A DNA stretch of 64,000 nucleotides from JAJNBA01 sp963842295 (GTDB lineage Bacteria > Actinomycetota > UBA4738 > HRBIN12): positions 372,001-436,000 of the forward strand of contig CAWJFY010000009.1 of NCBI GenBank assembly GCA_963842295.1. Direction: 5' to 3'. This document shows positions 24,038 to 31,360 of the stretch, one piece after another (the first letter of the stretch is position 1; each line of letters begins with the position of its first letter). The notes under the pieces are model-generated. The model had not been told where the DNA came from. It searched no databases and saw only the letters and a program-made list of their open reading frames with translations. Made by a program: the position numbers and the translations under genes.

Positions 24038-24798
24038 GACGCCGGCGCTCGTCGGTCTAGCTCGTCGGCGATCGCCGCCAGGAGCGCCTCCACTCCGCGT
24101 GGCCCGTCGACGAACAGATCTGCCGCTGCCTCCACCTCGGGAGGCGTCTCCGGGCCGCGCGCGGCCACCCCACAGGTCCACACGCCAGACTCGCGGAGCC
24201 GGCCGAGCGCTGCGAAGGCGTCGAGGTCACCCACGTCGTCGCCGGCGAAGAGCACACCCTCCAACCGGTGCTCCCGAGCGATCCGCTCGACGGCGCCACC
24301 CTTGCGTGGACGACCGGCGGGCGTCAGCTCGACGATCCGCTTCCCCGGCAGGATCTCCAGATCGCGGGTCACGGCGATGGCGGCGAGCCTTTCCGCGGAA
24401 GCCGTCTCAGCGGCCTCCGGGTCATCCAGTCCTCGGAAGTGGACGGCGACGGCGGCGCCCTTCTTCTCGACCCAAGCGCCGACGGTCGCCGCCGCCGCCT
24501 CGATCTCTTCGAACACCTCGGCCGGCATCGCGTCCTCGTCCTCGAGTCCGTGCGTCCCCACGATCACGACGCCCTCCACGTCCACGAGCTCGCGAACCTG
24601 CGCGGACGGACGCCCCGAGATCACCGCGGCGACATCGAGGCGTCTGACGATCCTGGTGAGCGTCGGGCGGACCTCCGGGAGGATCCGCGTCAGCTCGGGC
24701 CGTGCGACGATCGGCGCGAGGGTCCCGTCGAGGTCCAAGAACACGCCGACCCGAGGCGCGCGCGACGCCAGCTCCGTCACGACGCGGTCGATCGCCAC
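24034..24798 (-). CDS. otsB: Trehalose-6-phosphate phosphatase
   Basis: A HAD-superfamily phosphatase of about 254 residues. Motif I is FLDLDGTLAPI with the nucleophile and acid aspartates, motif II is ISGRPSAQV, motif III lysine is near GRPRKGGAVERI, and motif IV is FAGDDVGDLDAFAAL. It removes phosphate from trehalose-6-phosphate to give trehalose, completing the OtsA pathway. A TAGGAT hexamer overlaps the ATG at 24807, so the real start is more likely GTG 24798, which lies 7 bases downstream of that hexamer. The gene ends convergently against otsA. Confidence 0.9.
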   Translation of the reverse strand: MAIDRVVTELASRAPRVGVFLDLDGTLAPIVARPELTRILPEVRPTLTRIVRRLDVAAVISGRPSAQVRELVDVEGVVIVGTHGLEDEDAMPAEVFEEIEAAAATVGAWVEKKGAAVAVHFRGLDDPEAAETASAERLAAIAVTRDLEILPGKRIVELTPAGRPRKGGAVERIAREHRLEGVLFAGDDVGDLDAFAALGRLRESGVWTCGVAARGPETPPEVEAAADLFVDGPRGVEALLAAIADELDRRAPAS

Positions 24799-24805
24799 AC
24801 GCGTC

Positions 24806-24811
24806 ATCCTA
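24806..24811 (-). promoter_or_regulatory. -10 hexamer TAGGAT, leaderless start of otsB
   Basis: On the minus strand TAGGAT is followed after 7 bases by GTG 24798. It overlaps an in-frame ATG at 24807 that could not be translated from a transcript starting here. Confidence 0.45.
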
Positions 24812-24829
24812 CGGACCTCGTCGAGCCGC

Positions 24830-25168
24830 TCAGGTGCGGAGGGCCGCGCAATCGACGCACAGCACCGACCACGGTCGCGCATCGAGGCGCTCCTCCGGGA
24901 TGAGCTTGCCGCAGCGGTCGCAGATCCCGTACGTCCCATCCTCGAGCTTCTGGAGGGCACGGTCGACGTCTCGCAACATTGCCTCGAGCTCCCGCGCGGT
25001 GCCGACACGATTGAGCCGTTCGACGGCTTCCGTGGTCCCGTCGCCGACCCGCTTGCCGAAGGACACCGATGCGTCGGGGTCGCGCTCCACGATCGTCATG
25101 GTCCCCAGCTCCCCGGCAAGATCTTCTCTCCGCCGCCGGAGCACGGTCGCGATCTCGCGTGTGTCCAC
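24830..25168 (-). CDS. DksA/TraR-family C4 zinc-finger protein
   Basis: A 112-residue protein with an N-terminal coiled-coil (about residues 1-75) and a zinc finger CDRCG...CVDC at 83-107, the DksA/TraR arrangement. True DksA enters the RNA polymerase secondary channel, where two aspartates at the coiled-coil tip act. Here the tip region near MTIVERDPDASVSFG keeps acidic residues, but an exact match cannot be judged. It starts with GTG three bases after the cphA stop, so it is the last gene of the cyanophycin operon. A regulatory role in storage or starvation response is inferred from position. Confidence 0.75.
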   Translation of the reverse strand: MDTREIATVLRRRREDLAGELGTMTIVERDPDASVSFGKRVGDGTTEAVERLNRVGTARELEAMLRDVDRALQKLEDGTYGICDRCGKLIPEERLDARPWSVLCVDCAALRT

Positions 25169-25171
25169 GAG

Positions 25172-28057
25172 CTATCGCGTGATGCCCGAGAGGTCGATCA
25201 GATCCGCGTCGCCACCGACCGCTTCGATCAGGCCGTGCTCGGAGGCTCCCAACGCCGACGGCGTCGCGCTTCCACGTCGCTTCTCGAGCTCCTTGTAGAC
25301 CTCGGTGGCGTAGTCGACGCAGAGGACGACCACGTCCCCGGGCCTCGCATGGTCCAGCGCCTTGCGGGCGGCGTCCATCTCGTCCAGGACGATGTCTACC
25401 GTGCCGGCTCGTGCGTTGCCGCCCCTGATCGCCTCCTCCACGCCTTCGACGACGAGCTCCGCCGTCTCACCAGGCGCTCGTCCACGCGGGTGCTTGTCCT
25501 CCCGAACGATCACGATGTCGAAGTAGCGAGCCGCGACCCGGCCCAATTGCCGCATGTCCTCGTCGCGCCGGTCACCCGCGGTGGCAACGACCCCCACGAC
25601 CAGGTTCGCGGCGCGCGACGCCTCGCCGGGGCGTTCCTTCAGCACCGCGTCGGAAGCGAGATGGTCGACGAAGTCTCCGAGGGTCTCTAGCCCCGCGGCG
25701 TTGTGTGCGTAGTCGAGGATCACCTTCACACCATCCATCTCGAAGACGTTCAGCCGACCGGGCGCCTGGTAGATCGAGGTCGTGAACGAGCGGAGACCCT
25801 GCCGGATGTCATGCAGGTGCGCTCCGGCTGCGTGCGCCGCCGCGGCCGCGGCCATCGCGTTCTGGACCATCATGCGGGCCCGGCCATCGAACGTGGCAGG
25901 CAGCATGTGCACGTAGGCGATCGGAGAGGAGCGCCTCCCCTCCTTGAGCACCATCAGCTCGCCGAGCGGGCCGTGCTCCAACACCACGGCCTTCCGCCCA
26001 CGGCGGATCCAGCGGTCCACGAACTCATGCTTCTCCTTCATCGAGAACAGGATCACCTGGCCGCCGGTATGCCCGCGCATCTCGAGCACCAGTGGGTCAT
26101 CGGCGTTCAGGACGGCCCACCCACTCTTCGGCACGGCCTCCACGACCACCTGCTTCACCGCGGCGAGTTGCTCCAATGTGTCCACCTCGCGAAGCCCGAG
26201 GTGGTCCCCCGTCACGTTCAACACGACACCCACGTCGTTCCGGCCGTAGCCGAGCCCCTCCCGCAAGATGCCGCCACGCGCGACCTCGAAGATGGCCATG
26301 TCGACCCTGGGGTTCTGCAGCACCATCTGGGCCGACTTCGGCCCCGACGCGTCGACGCGTCGCACGAGACGCTCGTCGATGTACACCCCGTCCGTCGAGG
26401 TCATGCCGATCTTGCGGCCGAGGCCTCGGAAGATGTGGGCGATCATCCGCGTCGTCGTCGTCTTCCCGTTGGACCCGGTGACGGCGACGATCGGGATCCG
26501 CGACGGGTTGCCCTGGGGGAACAGGGCATCGATCACCGGCTTCGCGACGTACTGCGGTTCTCCTTCGGTCGGGTGCGTGTGCATCCGGAACCCCGGTGCG
26601 GCGTTCACCTCGACGATCGCGCCGCCCGTCTCGCGGACAGGGAGGGTGATGTCCGGCGCAAGGAAATCGATGCCGGCCACATCGAGCCCGACGACCCTCC
26701 CCGCCTCCTCCGCGATCTCGACGTTGTCCTCGTGAGCCTCCCACGTGCGGTCGATCGAGATGCCGCCGGTGGACATGTTGCCGGTGGCCACGAGCAGGAC
26801 CCGGTCACCCGCGGGGGGGACCTCATCGAGGCCGAACCCCTGGCTGCGCACGAACTCCTCGGCCTTCGCGTCCACCGTGATCCTGGTCAGCACCTTCTCG
26901 TGTCCGATGCCGCGACGGGGATCCTGATTCGTGATCTCGACCAGCTCACGGACGGTGTGCTCACCGTCCCCGACCACGTGCGCCGGCACGCGCTCGGCGA
27001 TCGCCACCATGTGGCCGTCCACGACCAGCATCCGGTAGTCGTTGCCCTTGACGAAGGTCTCCACGACGACCCGGCCGTCTCGGGACTGCTCGAGCGCGCG
27101 CTCGAACCCCACCCGGATCGATCTCTCGTCGGCCAGGTTCAGTCCGACGCCCCGCCCGTGGTTTCCGTCCAGCGGCTTCGTGACGACGGGGAAGCCGATG
27201 CGCCCGGCTGCGGCGACGGCGTCGTCCGCGCTCCGGACCACCTCGCTCCGCGGCACCGGAAGGCCCGCAGCGGCGAGGAGCTGGTTCGTCATCTTCTTGT
27301 CCGAGGCGATGTCGACCGCGAGGGCCGACGTCATCGACGTCATCGTGGCCCGGATCCGTTGTTGATACTTGCCCTGACCCAGCTGGATGAGCGAGCCCTC
27401 GTTCAGGCGCATCCACGGGATGTCGCGAGACGCGGCCTCGTCGATGATCGCTTGCGTCGACGGACCGAACGCCCGCCGTTCCGCGAGCTTGATGAGTCGC
27501 TCCAGCTCCGCGAGGAAGTCGAACTCCTTCCCGGGCTTGACCAGATGGTTGACCAGCCTGACCGCGAGTTTGCCCGCCTCGACGCCGACGGTCTCCTCCC
27601 AGTAGCCGTAGATCACGTTGTACCGGCCGGGCTCGCCGGCGCTCCTCGTCTTGCCTCGCGAGATGTGCGCGCCGGTTTCGCGCTGCAGCTCCAGCGCGAT
27701 GTGCTCGGCGACGTGACCGAGCCAGGTCCCGTCGACGAGGCGTTCCCCGAAGCCGCCGCGCCGACCGAGGGAGCAGGAGTGCTCGGCGACGCCGGGGAGG
27801 AGCTCCAGCAGCCCCTCGTTGAATCCGGGGATCTGATTCGAGGGCCACTCCTCCAATGACCCCAGGTCGACCAGCATCCTGATCGACGGCTCGTAGGACC
27901 AGTAATTCGGCCCTCGGAAGACCTGCGTCTGAACGATCTTCAGGTCCGGCTTCGGCTTGCCCGACTTCGCCGAAGTAGGCTGGCGCTTGGTCGTGTTGCG
28001 GCTGGCGCGCGTTGGCCCCTTCGCCCCTCTCCGCTGCTTCGGAGCCGCCTCCGTCAC
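25172..28057 (-). CDS. cphA: Cyanophycin synthetase
   Basis: A 961-residue CphA1-type enzyme. Order: a basic Lys/Arg-rich tail (residues 2-40), the N-domain starting VFRGPNYWSYEPSIRM with HVAEHIALELQRETG and RYNVIYGYWEE, an ATP-grasp domain (about 250-500) with GFPVVTKPLDGNHGRGVGL and DFLAPDITLPV, then a Mur ligase domain with P-loop GSNGKTTTT (528-536), FEVARGGILREGLGY, NVTGDHLGL, NADDPLVLEM and LDYAHNAAG. It polymerises Asp and Arg into multi-L-arginyl-poly-L-aspartate using two ATP sites. The GTG start overlaps the cphB stop by 4 bases (GTGA). A strong GGAGGACGGGGAGG lies upstream. Confidence 0.92.
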   Translation of the reverse strand: MTEAAPKQRRGAKGPTRASRNTTKRQPTSAKSGKPKPDLKIVQTQVFRGPNYWSYEPSIRMLVDLGSLEEWPSNQIPGFNEGLLELLPGVAEHSCSLGRRGGFGERLVDGTWLGHVAEHIALELQRETGAHISRGKTRSAGEPGRYNVIYGYWEETVGVEAGKLAVRLVNHLVKPGKEFDFLAELERLIKLAERRAFGPSTQAIIDEAASRDIPWMRLNEGSLIQLGQGKYQQRIRATMTSMTSALAVDIASDKKMTNQLLAAAGLPVPRSEVVRSADDAVAAAGRIGFPVVTKPLDGNHGRGVGLNLADERSIRVGFERALEQSRDGRVVVETFVKGNDYRMLVVDGHMVAIAERVPAHVVGDGEHTVRELVEITNQDPRRGIGHEKVLTRITVDAKAEEFVRSQGFGLDEVPPAGDRVLLVATGNMSTGGISIDRTWEAHEDNVEIAEEAGRVVGLDVAGIDFLAPDITLPVRETGGAIVEVNAAPGFRMHTHPTEGEPQYVAKPVIDALFPQGNPSRIPIVAVTGSNGKTTTTRMIAHIFRGLGRKIGMTSTDGVYIDERLVRRVDASGPKSAQMVLQNPRVDMAIFEVARGGILREGLGYGRNDVGVVLNVTGDHLGLREVDTLEQLAAVKQVVVEAVPKSGWAVLNADDPLVLEMRGHTGGQVILFSMKEKHEFVDRWIRRGRKAVVLEHGPLGELMVLKEGRRSSPIAYVHMLPATFDGRARMMVQNAMAAAAAAHAAGAHLHDIRQGLRSFTTSIYQAPGRLNVFEMDGVKVILDYAHNAAGLETLGDFVDHLASDAVLKERPGEASRAANLVVGVVATAGDRRDEDMRQLGRVAARYFDIVIVREDKHPRGRAPGETAELVVEGVEEAIRGGNARAGTVDIVLDEMDAARKALDHARPGDVVVLCVDYATEVYKELEKRRGSATPSALGASEHGLIEAVGGDADLIDLSGITR

Positions 28058-28911
28058 GTCGACGCCTCCCCGTCCTCCAGGGCATCCGGACCGGTGAGGA
28101 GCGCGCGACCGCGCAGGTCGAACCGGTACCCCGAGGGCAGGGAGTGCAGGATCGCGCCGCTCACCATCACGGGACGATAGCCCTTCCCACGATAGGCATC
28201 GGTCTTGACATGCGAACCGTCGACCAGGGTGACCGCCCCCCGCCCGATCACGTGGAGTTCGCGCCGGCCGCTCACGACCGCGCACGTGTCCTCGTCGATC
28301 CCGATCCCGAGGAGCGACGGCGATTGGGCGACCAGAGCCAACAGCCGGCCCATCCGGCCCCGCTGCTCGAAGTGCTGGTCGATCACGACGCCTTGGACGA
28401 TCCCGAGCCCGGCCGCGAGGTGCACCATCCGATGCTTCGGGGTTGGGCCGGGGCGCCCGAAGGCGACCATGTGCGACGCGAGCGCGGACGCACCCGCGCT
28501 CGTGCCCGCGAGGACGACCCCGCGGTCGTGCGCGTTGGAGATCGCATCGCCGAGGCGCGTCCCCGCCACGACCTGCGTCAGTCGGGATTGGTTCCCTCCG
28601 GTCAGGAACACGCCGGTTGCCTGCGCCAAGAGCGCGACGGTCGCCGGGTCGTTCGCCTCTTCTCGCTCCTCGGGGCGGATGCCGCTCACCTGTCCGATCC
28701 CGAGCCCGAGGAACAGCTCGCGATAGGCCTCCGTCGCGGCCTCGCCCAACGATGAGGCCGTGGAGATCACGACCACGTGTCCATCCGCGCCACCCGCGAG
28801 CTCCGCGAACGTCCCGAGGATCACCCTGTCGCGAAACCGGTCTTCCGCGCCTCCGATCACCATCACGGACCCGGCTCCACCCACCGCACGAAGAGCGCTT
28901 TCGTCCGTCAT
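28054..28911 (-). CDS. cphB: Cyanophycinase
   Basis: A 285-residue serine exopeptidase of family S51. The nucleophile is S138 in LAGTSAGAS. VMVIGGAEDRFRDR, VVVISTAS, GVFLTGGNQSRLTQ, VVIDQHFEQRGRMGRLLAL and GIGIDEDTCAVV are characteristic cyanophycinase blocks. It releases beta-Asp-Arg dipeptides from cyanophycin. It is the first gene of a cphB-cphA-DksA-like operon in which degradation and synthesis enzymes are translationally coupled by a 4-bp overlap. A TACACT hexamer 7 bases before the ATG implies a leaderless message. Confidence 0.92.
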   Translation of the reverse strand: MTDESALRAVGGAGSVMVIGGAEDRFRDRVILGTFAELAGGADGHVVVISTASSLGEAATEAYRELFLGLGIGQVSGIRPEEREEANDPATVALLAQATGVFLTGGNQSRLTQVVAGTRLGDAISNAHDRGVVLAGTSAGASALASHMVAFGRPGPTPKHRMVHLAAGLGIVQGVVIDQHFEQRGRMGRLLALVAQSPSLLGIGIDEDTCAVVSGRRELHVIGRGAVTLVDGSHVKTDAYRGKGYRPVMVSGAILHSLPSGYRFDLRGRALLTGPDALEDGEAST

Positions 28912-28918
28912 GGCGGCA

Positions 28919-28924
28919 AGTGTA
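28919..28924 (-). promoter_or_regulatory. -10 hexamer TACACT, leaderless start of cyanophycin operon
   Basis: Minus-strand TACACT is followed after 7 bases by the cphB ATG at 28911. Confidence 0.5.
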
Positions 28925-28951
28925 TCCGGCGCCCGTACCTTCCCTCGCAGG

Positions 28952-29242
28952 TCAGGACGTTGAGCGCTCGCTTCGTTCCGAGTCTCCCGGCGGCCGGAGG
29001 ATCAGTTGATCGTGCGGTTCGACGACGTCGACCGTCCCCTCGAGGCCGCCTGACACGAGCAGCGTGAATCCGGACGGGTGATCGAGGATCCGATCGGTCG
29101 AGTCCGCTTCGTCCGTCAGCTCGAAACGGACTGCGCCGCCTCCGTCGCGCACGATCCGCACCCGGACGTCGGGGTTGAAGCGTCGAGCCGCTTCATCGGC
29201 TCGGGACAGGATCTCGATCGCCCAATCGGTGAACTCGAGCAT
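28952..29242 (-). CDS. HesB-like small protein without cysteines
   Basis: A 96-residue protein starting MLEFTDWAIEILSRADEAARRF, followed by VRVRIVRDGGGAVRFELTDEADSTDRIL, a hydrophobic SGFTLLVSGGL and VVEPHDQLILRPP. The overall strand order resembles A-type Fe-S carriers (HesB/IscA fold), but none of the three cluster-binding cysteines is present, so it could not bind a cluster that way. The similarity is from pattern reading and is weak. A TAGACT hexamer is 6 bases before the ATG. It lies 40 bases upstream of cphB on the same strand, but cphB has its own -10. Confidence 0.6.
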   Translation of the reverse strand: MLEFTDWAIEILSRADEAARRFNPDVRVRIVRDGGGAVRFELTDEADSTDRILDHPSGFTLLVSGGLEGTVDVVEPHDQLILRPPGDSERSERSTS

Positions 29243-29248
29243 CCGCCG

Positions 29249-29254
29249 AGTCTA
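29249..29254 (-). promoter_or_regulatory. -10 hexamer TAGACT, leaderless start of HesB-like gene
   Basis: TAGACT on the minus strand stands 6 bases before the ATG at 29242. Its TAG is also the stop codon of the preceding small ORF. Confidence 0.5.
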
Positions 29255-29521
29255 GGCGGCTGGGTGACGCAGGTACTCGGCATCGGGCTCCACCACTCGC
29301 CACGCCCGCCAGGGATCCTCGGAAGCGTCCGCAGGCCCGCCGTTGCGACGTTCGAGCATCGGTGCGGCGCACTCGGATCTACGGTCCGAAGACGCGCTCA
29401 CGCCGACACGCGAACCAAGGGACGCCTCCGCCGCACGCACCCGCCGGCGAGCTTTCGCGTCCGCTTTCCGGTCGTCCACGATGAGCCTCGACAGCTCGAA
29501 CGCGATCCCTACGTGCAGCAT
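29252..29521 (-). CDS. Hypothetical protein, 89 residues
   Basis: The ORF begins MLHVGIAFELSRLIVDDRKADAKARRRVRAAE and ends in a Trp-containing tail (DPWRAWRVVEPDAEYLRHPAA). GGGGGG stands 6 bases before the ATG, and upstream is an unusually AT-rich segment on the minus strand (ATATATATCAGG). No family is recognised. It would be divergent from the CGNR regulator and could share its operator region. The gene could be spurious. The alternative is that 29252-29644 is a non-coding regulatory region. Confidence 0.4.
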   Translation of the reverse strand: MLHVGIAFELSRLIVDDRKADAKARRRVRAAEASLGSRVGVSASSDRRSECAAPMLERRNGGPADASEDPWRAWRVVEPDAEYLRHPAA

Positions 29522-29546
29522 CCGGGTCCCCCCTTGGTCGAGCGGC

Positions 29547-29602
29547 GTAACCTGATATATATGCTCATCGGTTACGTCTACGACACGGGTCCGGATGTAA
29601 CC
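29547..29602. promoter_or_regulatory. Candidate operator: three GTAACC half-sites around an AT-rich core
   Basis: GTAACC at 29547-29552 and GGTTAC at 29570-29575 form a perfect inverted pair separated by 17 bases that include TGATATATATGC. A third GTAACC lies at 29597-29602, 31 bases before the -10 of the CGNR gene. The AT-rich core is out of character for this GC-rich sequence. It is a likely binding site for a regulator, possibly the CGNR protein itself. Confidence 0.45.
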
Positions 29603-29632
29603 CGTCAAGTGGTCATAGACGGTTTCGGAAGG

Positions 29633-29638
29633 TATCCT
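29633..29638 (+). promoter_or_regulatory. -10 hexamer TATCCT, leaderless start of CGNR gene
   Basis: TATCCT is followed after 6 bases by GTG 29645. Confidence 0.5.
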
Positions 29639-29644
29639 CGCCTC

Positions 29645-30238
29645 GTGGAGACAGAGCGCCTTCCGCAGCCCGTCCATGAGCAGAACCGGACACCCCCCGC
29701 CCCCGACGAACTCGAGCTGGTGCGCGGGTTCCTCTCGCTGCACGATCACGAGGAGGGGAACCCGGACGGCCTCCCCCCGAGCCTGGAGAGCCTTCGGTGG
29801 TGGCTCGCATCGAGAGGATTGGTCGACTCGGAGGACGCGAGCAAGGACCAGGACCTGGCGTGGGCTCTTCGCGTGCGGGACGCGCTCACGTCGAAGGTGC
29901 GAGAGAACATGGGGGAGCCTCGGAACGCGACGGCGATCGAGTTCCTCAACGCAGCCGCCGAGCAGACCGGCCTACGGGTGTGCTTCGGCTGCGGCGACGG
30001 CAACCCGATCCACGTGGACGCCACCGGGGTCCGCGGTGCGGTCGGGCAGATCCTGGGAACGGCCTTCCTCGCGGAGCTGGACGGACGCTGGGAGCGATTC
30101 CGCATCTGCCACGACCCGGGTTGCGCTTCGGTGTTCTTCGACCGCTCGAAGAACAAGAGCGGGAAGTGGTGCTCGATGTCCTCGTGCGGGAACAGGGCCA
30201 AGGTTCGAGCGTTCCGCGAGCGGCAGGCAGCGGAGTGA
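29645..30238 (+). CDS. CGNR zinc-finger (ABATE-like) regulator
   Basis: A 197-residue protein with the C-terminal CGNR zinc finger: CHDPGCASVFFDRSKNKSGKW followed by CSMSSCGNRAKVRAFRERQ. The N-terminal part (LVRGFLSLHDHEEG, SLESLRWWLASRGLV, DLAWALRVRDALTSKV) matches the ABATE stress-sensor domain usually joined to it. These proteins are putative ligand-responsive transcription factors. The GTG at 29645 follows TATCCT by 6 bases. Its stop overlaps the start of the glycosylase gene by 4 bases, so the pair form an operon. The GTAACC sites upstream may be its own operator. Confidence 0.8.
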   Translation: METERLPQPVHEQNRTPPAPDELELVRGFLSLHDHEEGNPDGLPPSLESLRWWLASRGLVDSEDASKDQDLAWALRVRDALTSKVRENMGEPRNATAIEFLNAAAEQTGLRVCFGCGDGNPIHVDATGVRGAVGQILGTAFLAELDGRWERFRICHDPGCASVFFDRSKNKSGKWCSMSSCGNRAKVRAFRERQAAE

Positions 30239-31167
30239 CGGCACTCGAGCTCGAGCTGCGCGCTCCCGGTGGCGAGCCGGTCGATCTCTGGCGGACCATG
30301 ATCTCCCACGGATTCGCGGGGCTCTCACCGACCGTCCTCGACGAGGCGAACCGATCGCTCGCGTTGACGATCCGGGTTCCGGGCGGGCGCCCGCGCAGGG
30401 TGCGTGTATCGGAGGCCCCGAGGAAAGGCCGCGCGCGGGTCGACGTCCTCGGTCCCCGATCCGGTCCGAAGGTCGTCCGTGCGGTCTTGGAAGGCACCGC
30501 GCATGTCCTGCGACTCGACCAGGACCTCTCGCCCTTCTATCTCCGAGCATCCAACGATCCCGATCTTGCCTGGGCCGCACGCGGCGCGGGCCGGATGCTT
30601 CGCTCCCCCACCGTATTCGAGGACGTGGTGAAAACCGTATGCACGACGAATTGCGCGTGGAGCGCCACGATCCGGATGGTCGACGCCCTCGTCACCCACC
30701 TCGGCGACCCCGCGATCGGCGGCGAAGGGCCGCTCTCGAACGCGTTCCCGACGCCGAGCGCGATGGCGGAGGCTCCCGAGTCCTTCTATCGGGATGTGGT
30801 CCGATCCGGCTACCGCGGTGCCTACCTGATCGCGTTGGCCAGATCCGTCGCCAGCGGCGAGCTCGACCTGGAGGCCTACGCGACCGCGACGCCCGCGATG
30901 GTTCCCGATTCCGAGCTCGAGGTCACGCTTCTGGCGCTTCCCGGCGTCGGGCCCTACGCGGCGGCTCACATCATGATGATGCTCGGAAGGCACTCCCGGT
31001 TGGTCCTCGATTCCTGGACCCGCCCGACCTACACCCGGCTCACGGGACGCACGAGGCCGGTTTCCGATCGGCAGATCGAGCGGCGATTCCGCTCCTACGG
31101 TGAATTCGCCGGGCTCGCCTTCTGGCTCTACGTGACCCGTGACTGGGTCGATGACGGGCCCGCCTGA
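30235..31167 (+). CDS. HhH-GPD DNA glycosylase family protein
   Basis: A 310-residue protein of the AlkA/3-methyladenine glycosylase superfamily. The helix-hairpin-helix is LLALPGVGPYAAAHIMMMLGR and the catalytic aspartate is in LVLDSWTRP. VVKTVCTTNCAWSATIRMVDALV resembles the helix preceding HhH in this family. The first 100 residues (LELELRAPGGEPVDLWRTMISHGF) look like the AlkA N-terminal beta domain. It probably excises alkylated or damaged bases. GTG start in GTGA overlap with the CGNR regulator, which may control it in response to damage or a toxic compound. Confidence 0.8.
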   Translation: MTALELELRAPGGEPVDLWRTMISHGFAGLSPTVLDEANRSLALTIRVPGGRPRRVRVSEAPRKGRARVDVLGPRSGPKVVRAVLEGTAHVLRLDQDLSPFYLRASNDPDLAWAARGAGRMLRSPTVFEDVVKTVCTTNCAWSATIRMVDALVTHLGDPAIGGEGPLSNAFPTPSAMAEAPESFYRDVVRSGYRGAYLIALARSVASGELDLEAYATATPAMVPDSELEVTLLALPGVGPYAAAHIMMMLGRHSRLVLDSWTRPTYTRLTGRTRPVSDRQIERRFRSYGEFAGLAFWLYVTRDWVDDGPA

Positions 31168-31177
31168 CCCTCGCGCC

Positions 31178-31183
31178 TATACT
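31178..31183 (+). promoter_or_regulatory. -10 hexamer TATACT of MgtE-like operon
   Basis: TATACT is the closest match to a consensus -10 in the window. It lies about 178 bases before the MgtE-like GTG, so transcription would begin near 31190 with a long leader, in contrast to the leaderless genes. Confidence 0.5.
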
Positions 31184-31231
31184 GCGCGGGCCGCGTCCCG
31201 GCGACAGAACCTCTCTGGCAGGAACACAGCG

Positions 31232-31336
31232 ATGACGGTGCCCTTATGTCCCCGCGGAGCCGCGCGACCGATGAGCTCCTCCGAACCCGGCGCCCCGGGC
31301 GGTCCACCCGTGCGCGCGAGGCGAGCGGGCGCCTGA
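31232..31336 (+). CDS. Possible proline/arginine-rich leader peptide
   Basis: A 34-codon ORF in the leader of the MgtE-like gene. AGGAA stands 7 bases before the ATG. The peptide begins MTVPLCPRGAARPM and includes GAPGGPP and ARRAGA, with seven prolines. Its stop is 24 bases before the GTG of the transporter. Proline-rich leader peptides such as MgtL couple Mg2+ level to transporter expression in enterobacteria. A similar role here is speculative and the ORF may not be translated. Confidence 0.3.
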   Translation: MTVPLCPRGAARPMSSSEPGAPGGPPVRARRAGA

Positions 31337-31360
31337 CCCGAGCCGCGGGGGAGGTCGACC

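Noticed and set aside
25703..27859. Long open frame of 718 codons on the plus strand opposite cphA
   Set aside because: It is the antisense shadow of cphA in GC-rich DNA. The translation is His/Arg/Asp-rich with no domain, whereas the minus strand encodes a complete CphA.
28057..28285. Longer N-terminus for CphA from an upstream start
   Set aside because: This would run through the end of cphB. The GTG at 28057 in GTGA overlap with a strong ribosome site is more credible.
31184..31360. M-box or ykkC riboswitch before the MgtE-like gene
   Set aside because: I could not find the conserved core sequences of these classes. Only a candidate leader ORF is reported.
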